Shown here one piece after another: positions 1-5,220 of a stretch of 5,220 nt of DNA. Both the position numbers and the translations under genes were made by a program. Each line of letters opens with the position of its first letter. The stretch's first letter is position 1. The notes under the pieces were generated by a model that did not search any database, had not been told where the DNA came from, and saw only the letters and a list, made by a program, of their open reading frames with translations. This DNA is from Verrucomicrobiota bacterium (GTDB lineage Bacteria; Verrucomicrobiota; Verrucomicrobiia; Limisphaerales; UBA9464), in assembly GCA_017302195.1 (NCBI GenBank), contig JAFLEG010000384.1, positions 1-5,220 on the forward strand, written 5' to 3'.

Positions 1-128
1 TGCAGTTCGCGCGCCAGACGCACGGCAAGCCCCGCGGCGAGGAGATGCGCCTGGCCATCGTGGTGGAGGAGGTCTTCGGACAGTACGTGCGCCGCTCGGA
101 GGGCGAGGTGGCGGTCCAGGTCCGCTGA
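1..128 (+). CDS. 3' end of an unrecognised protein (partial)
   Basis: The last 41 codons of a gene that begins before the window, in frame with position 3 and ending at a TGA at 126-128. Forty of the 41 sense codons end in G or C, matching the third-position bias of the genes downstream, which is good evidence of real coding. The peptide is mixed and charged: a basic stretch (FARQTHGKPRGEEMR), then LAIVVEEVFGQYVRR, which looks like an amphipathic helix, then a Val-rich tail ending QVR. There is no membrane segment or recognisable motif, and I cannot assign a family. It lies 61 bases before the likely ATPase start on the same strand. It may belong to a separate transcription unit, because a candidate promoter sits in the gap. 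Confidence 0.7.
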   Translation, partial: QFARQTHGKPRGEEMRLAIVVEEVFGQYVRRSEGEVAVQVR

Positions 129-144
129 AACCGCCGCTTTCCCC

Positions 145-173
145 TTGGGAGCCCGGAGGGTGCTGCCTAGACT
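145..173 (+). promoter_or_regulatory. candidate sigma70-like promoter for the transporter operon
   Basis: TTGGGA at 145-150 and TAGACT at 168-173 each match four of six consensus bases and are separated by exactly 17 bases. This lies in the short gap after the upstream stop. Transcription would start near 180, leaving a leader of about 10 bases before the ATG at 190 or about 25 bases before the ATG at 205. Neither ATG has a Shine-Dalgarno sequence. This is inferred from pattern only; such matches can arise by chance, though AT-containing hexamers stand out in this GC-rich sequence. Confidence 0.35.
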
Positions 174-189
174 TCCGCACCGCAGCGCG

Positions 190-1149
190 ATGGATTCCAC
201 GCCCATGATCGAGGTGAGCGGGCTCACCAAACGGTACCCCGGACGCACCGCGGTGAACGGCATTTCGTTCACCGTGGCGCGCGGGGAGGTGGTGGGCTTC
301 CTGGGGCCGAACGGCGCCGGCAAGACCACCACCATGCGCATGCTGGCCTCCTTCCTTCCGGGGACCAGCGGCACGGCGCGCGTCGCCGGGTTCGACGTCT
401 TCCACCAGCCGGACGAGGTCCGGCGCCGGATCGGGTACATGCCCGAAAACAACCCGCTCCACCTCGAGATGCGCGTTCGCGAGTACCTGAAGTTCCGCGC
501 CCGCCTCAAGGGCCTGGGGTGGCGCCGCAGCCGGGTGCGGGTGGACGTGGTGCTGCGGCAATGTGGCCTCACCGAGGTGCAACACCGGATCATCGGGCAG
601 CTCTCCAAGGGATTCCGGCAGCGCGTGGGACTGGCCGACGCCCTGGTCCACGAGCCGGACCTCATCATCCTGGACGAGCCGACCATTGGGCTCGATCCGC
701 ATCAGATCCGGGCGGTGCGGGCGCTGATCAAGGATCTGGCCCGGAAGCACACCGTGCTGCTCTCCACCCACATCCTCAGCGAGGTCGAGGTCACCTGCTC
801 CCGGGTGCTGATCCTCAACCGCGGCGAGATCATCGCGGCCGACACCACCGCCAACCTCGGGAAGCGCCTCAGCCTCGATGCCGGCGTGGTCGCCGAGATC
901 GCCGCGCCGCTGGCGGCGCTTCGGGAGGCGGTCCGGGACCTTCCGGAGGTGGTCAGCGCCGAATTCGAATCCCTGGACGGCGACTTTCAGCGGCTTGTCC
1001 TGACGCCACGCGCCGGCGCCGACCTGAGGCCGGCCGTTTATGAACTCGCCCGCACCCATGGCTGGAATCTGCGCGAGCTCACCCGCCGGCATCACTCCCT
1101 GGAGGAGATCTTTGTGCACCTGACCCGGACCCGGAAGGAGGCGGAATGA
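190..1149 (+). CDS. ABC transporter ATP-binding protein, GldA-like
   Basis: ATPase subunit that should power the ABC-2 type exporter encoded next to it, acting on the cytoplasmic face of the inner membrane. Numbered from the ATG at 190 (319 residues): Walker A GPNGAGKTT at 39-47, Q-loop region GYMPENNPL at 82-90 with Glu in place of Gln, signature LSKGFRQR at 138-145, Walker B LIILDEP at 158-164 with catalytic Glu163, D-loop GLD at 167-169, and switch His194. The GYMPENNPL stretch followed by a VREYL-type helix is typical of GldA and related ABC-2 ATPases. The C-terminal ~95 residues form the usual extension, ending in SLEEIFVHLT at 303-312. A TTG at 145 extends the frame, but those 15 residues are Arg/Pro-rich and lie over the candidate promoter, so I prefer 190; the ATG at 205 (MIEVSGLTKRY) is equally plausible. 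All nucleotide-binding residues are intact. The family is certain; the substrate is unknown. Confidence 0.93.
   Translation: MDSTPMIEVSGLTKRYPGRTAVNGISFTVARGEVVGFLGPNGAGKTTTMRMLASFLPGTSGTARVAGFDVFHQPDEVRRRIGYMPENNPLHLEMRVREYLKFRARLKGLGWRRSRVRVDVVLRQCGLTEVQHRIIGQLSKGFRQRVGLADALVHEPDLIILDEPTIGLDPHQIRAVRALIKDLARKHTVLLSTHILSEVEVTCSRVLILNRGEIIAADTTANLGKRLSLDAGVVAEIAAPLAALREAVRDLPEVVSAEFESLDGDFQRLVLTPRAGADLRPAVYELARTHGWNLRELTRRHHSLEEIFVHLTRTRKEAE
1135..1141 (+). promoter_or_regulatory. strong Shine-Dalgarno site (AAGGAGG) at the ATPase-permease junction
   Basis: AAGGAGG lies within the last codons of the ATPase gene. It is four bases upstream of an ATG at 1146 and more than 40 bases upstream of the permease ATG at 1184, too far to serve that start directly. 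It is the best Shine-Dalgarno match I noticed in the window. It also encodes Lys-Glu near the ATPase C-terminus, so chance is possible. Confidence 0.45.
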
Positions 1150-1187
1150 AGCCCGGTTCCCCGTCCTTCCTCATCCCCCGCCCATGA
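1146..1187 (+). CDS. possible 13-codon coupling ORF between ATPase and permease
   Basis: A short frame (MKPGSPSFLIPRP) whose ATG overlaps the ATPase stop as ATGA at 1146-1149. Its own TGA (1185-1187) overlaps the permease start as ATGA at 1184-1187. It uses the third frame, different from both neighbours, and follows AAGGAGG at 1135-1141. The permease ATG is preceded only by a pyrimidine-rich stretch with no ribosome site. A ribosome could therefore finish the ATPase, read this leader and restart at the permease, keeping subunit amounts linked. The peptide looks like no known protein, and any role is likely to be in the act of translation. It is too short for coding statistics, so it could be accidental. 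Confidence 0.3.
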   Translation: MKPGSPSFLIPRP

Positions 1188-1936
1188 CCGCCTTCTTCAC
1201 CCTGGTCCGGCGCGAGCTGGGCGGCGCCTTCAAGTCGCTGACCGGCTATGTGGTGGTGTCCGCCGCGATGCTTTTGACCGGGCTTTCCGTCATGGACCTC
1301 ATCGTCTGGCTCAACCACCGCCCGATGGACGCCCCGCTGTCCGAACTCTTCTACGCCAGCACCTATTTCTGGGTGATCCTGCTGGTGATCTCCCCGATCA
1401 TCACCATGCGCTCCTTCGCCGCGGAGCGGGCCTCGGGCACCTACGAATCGCTCATGACGGCGCCCGTGGGCGACTGGGAGGTGGTGCTGGCCAAGTTCGC
1501 CGGGGCGTTTGCCTTCTACCTGATCACATGGCTGCCGCTGCTGGGGGTGATGGCGGTGCTCCGGCGGGTGACGGGCGAGGCGCTGCTGCTGGACCCCCGG
1601 GTGACGGCGGTGGCCTTCCTGGGCGTGGCGCTGATCGGTGCGGTGTACATGGCGCTGGGCCTCTTCGCCTCGGCGCTGACCCGCAGCCAGATCATCGCCG
1701 CCATGCTGGCCTTCCTGATGGGGATCGCCCTCTGGATGCTCAGCATCCGCCCGCCGGCGGCGGACGGCCTCCAGGGCCCGGTCGGCCGCGCCCTGGATCA
1801 TGTGTCCCTGGTGCGGCAGATGGAGGACTTTGCCCGGGGCGTGATTGATTCGCGGCACGTGGTGTTCTGCCTCAGCATGACCGTCCTGTTCCTGTTCCTC
1901 ACCCAGCGCGTCGTCGAGGGGCGGCGGTGGAAATGA
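1184..1936 (+). CDS. ABC-2 type transporter permease, GldF-like
   Basis: Integral membrane subunit of the exporter, 250 residues, the usual size for a GldF/ABC-2 permease. The N-terminus (MTAFFTLVRRELGGAFKS) is the amphipathic coupling segment typical of the family. About six membrane segments are visible, near residues 21-43, 60-75, 105-126, 140-160, 169-187 and 226-241. The conserved cytoplasmic loop after the second segment contains MRSFAAERASGTYESLM at 75-91, then APVGDWEVVLAKF at 93-105. This is the E-R-x-x-G-T-x-E-x-L...P pattern of these permeases, which contacts the ATPase. No other start codon lies in frame between the ATPase stop and the ATG at 1184, so the start is well supported although it has no Shine-Dalgarno. 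The stop overlaps the beginning of the next gene. Only one permease gene is seen, so the channel is presumably a homodimer. Confidence 0.92.
   Translation: MTAFFTLVRRELGGAFKSLTGYVVVSAAMLLTGLSVMDLIVWLNHRPMDAPLSELFYASTYFWVILLVISPIITMRSFAAERASGTYESLMTAPVGDWEVVLAKFAGAFAFYLITWLPLLGVMAVLRRVTGEALLLDPRVTAVAFLGVALIGAVYMALGLFASALTRSQIIAAMLAFLMGIALWMLSIRPPAADGLQGPVGRALDHVSLVRQMEDFARGVIDSRHVVFCLSMTVLFLFLTQRVVEGRRWK
1916..1921 (+). promoter_or_regulatory. possible ribosome binding site for the GldG-like gene (GAGGGG)
   Basis: GAGGGG inside the 3' end of the permease gene lies five bases before a GTG at 1927 and eleven before an ATG at 1933. The shorter spacing favours GTG. The ATG instead forms an ATGA overlap with the permease stop, a common coupling arrangement. 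The site does not settle the start, and the difference is only two residues. Confidence 0.3.
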
Positions 1937-3480
1937 ACCCGGTGGAACCGAACGATCCGGCGGCACGCCCCAGCTTTGAGCCGGGACGCCGGTTTCGCGT
2001 GGGGTTCTCCGTTGCGGTGGCGGTGGTCTCCCTGCTGGCCCTGGTGGCCATGATCAATTTCTGGGCGGTGACCCGCCACGTGTGGCGCTTCGATGTCCGG
2101 GCCCGCGACGGCACCGTGCTGTCGCCGTTGACCCTCCAGACGCTGGCCGGGCTGACCAACACGGTGACGGCGTCGGTGCTGTTCAATCCCGAGGACGACC
2201 TGTTCGGCCATGTGGACGGCCTGCTGCGCGAGTACGCCGCCCGCTCGCCCCAGGTCCGGATCGAGGTGATTGACCCGATCCGGAACCCGGGCTCGGCCCA
2301 ACTGCTGAAGAGCCGCTACAAGCTGGGGGCCGACGCGGGCAACCTGGTGGTGTTCGACGGCGGTGGCGGCCGCAGCCGGGTGGTCACCTCGGGACAGCTC
2401 TCGGTGTACAATTCCGAGGACACCCAGGCCCTGATGGCCGGCGAAAACCGGGAGATCCGGCGATCGGGGTTCACCGGCGAGTATCACTTCACCAGCGCGC
2501 TGGCCGCGGTGCAGGAGGGGGATCCGGTCCGGGCCGCCTACCTGCTGGGTCATGGGGAGCATCCGCCCGACAGCCAGGAACCGCTGCTCGGCTATTCCCG
2601 CTTCATGGAACTGCTCACCGGAGAGAAGAACCTCCAGGTCGAGCTGCTGCGTCTGGGCGGGGCCACCAATGACATCCCGCCCGAATGCCAGCTCCTGATC
2701 CTCGCCGGCCCGACCAGCCCGCTGCTGCCCGGAGAGCTGGCCAAGATCGAGGCCTTCCTCCAGCGCGGCGGACGCCTGCTGGCGCTGCTGCATCCCTACT
2801 CGATGGAGAAGGGCACCGGACTCGAGGGCCTGCTGCTGCGGTGGGGCATCGCGGCGCCGCCGGGCTACGCCGGGGACGAGCAGTTCTCCAGCTACACCAA
2901 GCTGGACGTCATCTCGCGCAGCTTCGGATCCCATCCGCTGGTGCTGCCGCTGCGGCGCGACGAGGGCGCCGTCTATTTCCCGCTGCCGCGCATCGTGGCG
3001 CCGGTGCCCGGAGAACAGCCGCCGGAGGAGGCGCCACGGGCGGAGGTGCTGGTGTGGACCAGCGATGCCGGGTTCACCCGCTCACGGATCCAGGATGGGC
3101 AGGCGGCCTTTGATCCCGCCCGGGACATCAAGGGCAAGCCGGTGCCCATGGCCGTGGCCGCCGAAAAGGGCGGCGTGTCGGGCATCGCCGCCAGCCGCGG
3201 CGCGACCCGGCTGGTGGTCATCGGTGATTCCACCATGTTCGCCAACGAATCCCTGGGGAAGCCGCTCCCGACCGCCAACAACCGCGACTTCGCCAATCTG
3301 GCCATTAGTTGGCTGCTGGACCGCCCGCAGTCGCTGGCCATCGGACCCCGCCCCATCCGGGAATACCGGCTGCAACTGACCGAGGCCCAGGTCCACACCC
3401 TCCGCTGGGTGCTCCTCGGCGCCATGCCGGGCGCCGTGCTGCTGGTCGGCATGGGGGTCTGGTTCCGCCGCCGCAGTTGA
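1927..3480 (+). CDS. GldG-like ABC transporter auxiliary protein (ABC_transp_aux type)
   Basis: Membrane-anchored accessory subunit of the GldA/F-type transporter; its biochemical role is not established. It has 517 residues from GTG 1927, or 515 from ATG 1933. After a charged N-terminus there is one membrane segment at about 25-48 (VGFSVAVAVVSLLALVAMINFW), a large domain of about 440 residues that should be extracytoplasmic, a second membrane segment at about 494-513, and a basic tail (RRRS). This two-anchor plan is typical of GldG and ABC_transp_aux proteins. Family landmarks are YLLGHGEH at 205-212, QLLILAGP at 255-262, QRGGRLLALLHP at 279-290 and LVVIGDS at 429-435, followed by NNRDFANLAISWLLDRP. 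The domain resembles a Rossmann-like or glutamine-amidotransferase-like fold, but no catalytic triad is evident, so a structural or substrate-binding role seems more likely. It overlaps the permease gene by ten bases from GTG, or four from ATG, which implies co-translation. Family placement is firm; the function is inferred from context. Confidence 0.9.
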   Translation: MEMNPVEPNDPAARPSFEPGRRFRVGFSVAVAVVSLLALVAMINFWAVTRHVWRFDVRARDGTVLSPLTLQTLAGLTNTVTASVLFNPEDDLFGHVDGLLREYAARSPQVRIEVIDPIRNPGSAQLLKSRYKLGADAGNLVVFDGGGGRSRVVTSGQLSVYNSEDTQALMAGENREIRRSGFTGEYHFTSALAAVQEGDPVRAAYLLGHGEHPPDSQEPLLGYSRFMELLTGEKNLQVELLRLGGATNDIPPECQLLILAGPTSPLLPGELAKIEAFLQRGGRLLALLHPYSMEKGTGLEGLLLRWGIAAPPGYAGDEQFSSYTKLDVISRSFGSHPLVLPLRRDEGAVYFPLPRIVAPVPGEQPPEEAPRAEVLVWTSDAGFTRSRIQDGQAAFDPARDIKGKPVPMAVAAEKGGVSGIAASRGATRLVVIGDSTMFANESLGKPLPTANNRDFANLAISWLLDRPQSLAIGPRPIREYRLQLTEAQVHTLRWVLLGAMPGAVLLVGMGVWFRRRS

Positions 3481-3487
3481 TCCGGCC

Positions 3488-5220
3488 ATGAACACCCGCA
3501 CCACCTGGATCCTCCTGCTGAGCGCCCTGCTGCTGGGCGCCGCGCTGTATCTGACCGGCCCCCGGACCGGCCCGCCGGCGGCCCCGGGGGCCAATCGCCT
3601 CACCCCCATTGTCGCCGGTGAGGTGACCGCGGTGGAACTGCTGCGCTCCAATGCCGTGGTGCGCGTGGAGCGCTCGACCAACGGGTGGCGCATGACCCTG
3701 CCGATCCAGTATGGCGCGCAGGTGTCCGCGGTGGAGGCCTTCCTCGACGCCCTCGCGGCGATGCGTCCGCGCGCCTTCATCTCCCCGGATCAGATCGAGG
3801 CGGCGGGCGCCTCCGGAACCAATGGCCTGAAGGCATTCGGCCTTCACGAAAACGCCCTGACGGTGAAGCTGGAGACCGCGTCGGGCCGCCCGCCGCTCCT
3901 GCTGAAGATCGGCGGGCCAACCCCCCTGGGCGGGCAGTTCTACTACCAGCAGGTCGGCGACGACGGAATCTTTGCCACCGGCGACTCGCTCCTGGGAACC
4001 CTGCCGCGGACCGCCGACTCCTGGCGCGACCGCACGCTGCTCGATCTGGAGGGCGTGGTCTTCGACCGGGTGGAGATGCGCGGCAAGCCGTCCTTCGTCC
4101 TGGAACGGGACCCCGGCCCGGCCACCAATGCCTGGCGGTTCACCAAACCGCTCAGCGCCCGGGCGGACGCCGAGCGGGTCGAGGCGCTGCTGGGGGCCCT
4201 GGAGCGCGTCCGGGTGTCCGGCTTCGTCGCCGATTCGCCCCTGGTGGATCTCGGCCCCCTCGGACTGCAGCCGGCGGAGACGGAGCTGGTGATCGGCCGG
4301 GGCACCAACGATCTGGTCCGGCTCCAGTTCGGAAAATCCCCCTCCAACGCGCCGGACTACGCGTTCGTGCGTCGGATGGTGACCACCAACCTCGTCCTGG
4401 TGCCCGCCGAGGCCGCCACGCTGGTCCGGCTGCCCATCGCCAACTTCCGGGACCGGCGTCTGACCCCGCCACTGGCCGCCGCCGATGCCCTCGACTTTCG
4501 ACACGGGACCAACGCGGTGCGGCTGCAGCGCCAGGGCACCAACTGGATCCTGGCCGGCGCGGCGCCGCTGCCGGCGGACGCCGCCCGGGTGGCCCAGTTG
4601 CTGGACCAGCTTGCCGGCCTGCCGATCGTCGAGTTTCCCAGCGACGTGCCGGCGGATCTGGCCCGCTACGGACTCGACCGCCCCGAGCGCGAGTGGGTCG
4701 TGCGCCAGGGCACCAACGAGCTGGTGCGCCTGAGCTTTGGCGCGCAGGACAAGGACGCACCGGACAAGGCCTTCGTCCGCCGCGCCGATGAGATGCCGGT
4801 GTATTCCGTGCCCTTCGCGGAGGTGCTGCGGCTGCCGGAATCCCCGTCGCAGCTCCGGGCCCTCCAGTTCGACGCCACCAACGTGGTGCAGGTCACGGTG
4901 CGGCACAAGGGACGGTCCCGCGTGGTGACGCGGGGGCCGGAGGGCGCGTGGCAGGGCACATCCACGGAACCGGGCATCCTCTTCGACGAGGCGGTGAACG
5001 AGACCCTGTTCCGCATCGGCCACCTGGATGGCCCCCGATACCCGGTGCGCGATGCCCGGCAGGAGGCGGCCTTGAAATTCCCAGAGGTGGACCACCGTCT
5101 GGAGCTGGAACTCGCCGCCGGCTCCCCGGTGGCCCGGATGACGGTGATCTTCGGCGGCCGGGATCCGCTCGACAATCTCTACGCCATCGTCCGGTGCGAC
5201 GAGGAGCCCCGCGGCTTCCT
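3488..5220 (+). CDS. DUF4340 domain protein, membrane-anchored, with four internal repeats (3' end missing)
   Basis: Open from the ATG at 3488 to the window edge, giving 577 complete codons and no stop. Residues 7-22 (WILLLSALLLGAALYL) form one hydrophobic segment after a short basic N-terminus, which suggests a signal anchor. A Pro/Gly-rich linker follows (24-36), and the rest should lie outside the cytoplasm. The body consists of four repeats of about 137 residues. Each has a Trp-centred strand (W67, W216, W353, W488), then a helix with spaced Leu, then an FGL-like turn (117, 258, 394, 531), then an FG-like pair 23-24 residues later. Units 1 and 2 end in similar motifs, WRDRTLL (179-185) and FRDRRL (320-325). 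DUF4340 genes commonly follow GldG-type genes; their function is unknown, and an accessory role in the transporter is inferred from context. The start is seven bases after the GldG stop, with no Shine-Dalgarno. The fourth repeat is nearly complete at the edge, so the stop is probably within about 50 codons beyond it. Confidence 0.85.
   Translation, partial: MNTRTTWILLLSALLLGAALYLTGPRTGPPAAPGANRLTPIVAGEVTAVELLRSNAVVRVERSTNGWRMTLPIQYGAQVSAVEAFLDALAAMRPRAFISPDQIEAAGASGTNGLKAFGLHENALTVKLETASGRPPLLLKIGGPTPLGGQFYYQQVGDDGIFATGDSLLGTLPRTADSWRDRTLLDLEGVVFDRVEMRGKPSFVLERDPGPATNAWRFTKPLSARADAERVEALLGALERVRVSGFVADSPLVDLGPLGLQPAETELVIGRGTNDLVRLQFGKSPSNAPDYAFVRRMVTTNLVLVPAEAATLVRLPIANFRDRRLTPPLAAADALDFRHGTNAVRLQRQGTNWILAGAAPLPADAARVAQLLDQLAGLPIVEFPSDVPADLARYGLDRPEREWVVRQGTNELVRLSFGAQDKDAPDKAFVRRADEMPVYSVPFAEVLRLPESPSQLRALQFDATNVVQVTVRHKGRSRVVTRGPEGAWQGTSTEPGILFDEAVNETLFRIGHLDGPRYPVRDARQEAALKFPEVDHRLELELAAGSPVARMTVIFGGRDPLDNLYAIVRCDEEPRGF
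3599..5220 (+). repeat. four tandem protein-level repeats inside the DUF4340 gene
   Basis: Approximate units are 3599-4042, 4043-4462, 4463-4870 and 4871 to the edge. Landmark spacing is regular: the FGL-type turn recurs after 141, 136 and 137 residues. Units 2 and 3 are most alike: GTNDLVRLQFG at 272-282 matches GTNELVRLSFG at 408-418, and APDYAFVRR matches APDKAFVRR with no gap between the landmarks. DNA identity over these stretches is only moderate, which points to an old duplication within the family and not to a recent DNA repeat. Confidence 0.75.

Noticed and set aside
145..189. N-terminal extension of the ATPase from the TTG at 145
   Set aside because: The 15 extra residues are Arg/Pro-rich and unlike the family's N-terminus, and the stretch overlaps the candidate promoter. 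ATG starts at 190 or 205 fit the usual beginning of the ATPase domain.
1079..1966. A 295-codon open frame on the minus strand opposite the permease
   Set aside because: The product is dominated by His, Gln, Gly and Arg without domains, and the opposite strand encodes a clear six-segment permease.
1798..2934. A 378-codon open frame on the minus strand across the permease and GldG-like genes
   Set aside because: It lies opposite two well-supported genes, crosses their junction and has a low-complexity composition typical of antisense shadows.
3557..3592. Inverted repeat GGCCCCC / GGGGGCC that could form a hairpin
   Set aside because: It lies inside the DUF4340 coding region in a Pro/Gly linker, has no following T run, and such short GC pairings are frequent at this base composition. 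It is not supported as a terminator.
3685..4791. A 368-codon + strand frame overlapping the DUF4340 gene
   Set aside because: It is an Arg/Pro/Gly/Ala-rich shifted reading of the same region. The frame starting at 3488 has a membrane anchor and conserved repeats.
3305..5095. A 596-codon open frame on the minus strand, opposite the DUF4340 gene
   Set aside because: Long antisense frames are expected in GC-rich DNA, where stop codons are rare. The translation is rich in Gly, Arg, His and Gln with no recognisable motif, while the + strand frame shows an anchor, repeats and family landmarks.

Overview
The window is GC-rich (roughly two-thirds G+C, with third codon positions almost all G or C). 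Everything it encodes reads on the + strand. It holds the tail of an unrecognised gene, then a tight four-gene cluster: a GldA-type ABC ATPase, a GldF-type ABC-2 permease, a GldG-type membrane-anchored auxiliary protein, and a DUF4340 protein cut off by the right edge. This cluster composition, the lack of Shine-Dalgarno sites at several starts and the G/C-biased codons fit Verrucomicrobiota best. A planctomycete or another GC-rich bacterium is possible. This taxonomic guess comes from style and gene order, not from a database search.

Layout: 1-128, 3' end of an unknown CDS. 129-189, short gap with a candidate sigma70-like promoter (TTGGGA, 17 nt, TAGACT). 190-1149, ATPase. 1146-1187, a possible 13-codon ORF with a strong Shine-Dalgarno, overlapping the ATPase stop and the permease start. 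1184-1936, permease. 1927 (or 1933)-3480, GldG-like protein. 3488-5220, DUF4340 protein, open to the window end after 577 codons. No stretch over 300 bases lacks a gene. No tRNA, rRNA, CRISPR array, insertion sequence or convincing terminator was seen.

How the genes may work together: the ATPase and permease should form an ABC-2 type transporter in the inner membrane. The GldG-like and DUF4340 proteins each have an N-terminal membrane anchor and a large domain that should lie outside the cytoplasm, so they may form an accessory assembly on the outer face. In Bacteroidetes, GldA/F/G are required for gliding. The substrate is not known for most other lineages, and nothing here shows gliding.

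The most notable observations are the four ~137-residue repeats in the DUF4340 protein, the Thr-Asn turns at equivalent places in those repeats, and the coupled mini-ORF between ATPase and permease. The system belongs to a recognisable but poorly characterised family, so I do not claim it as wholly new.
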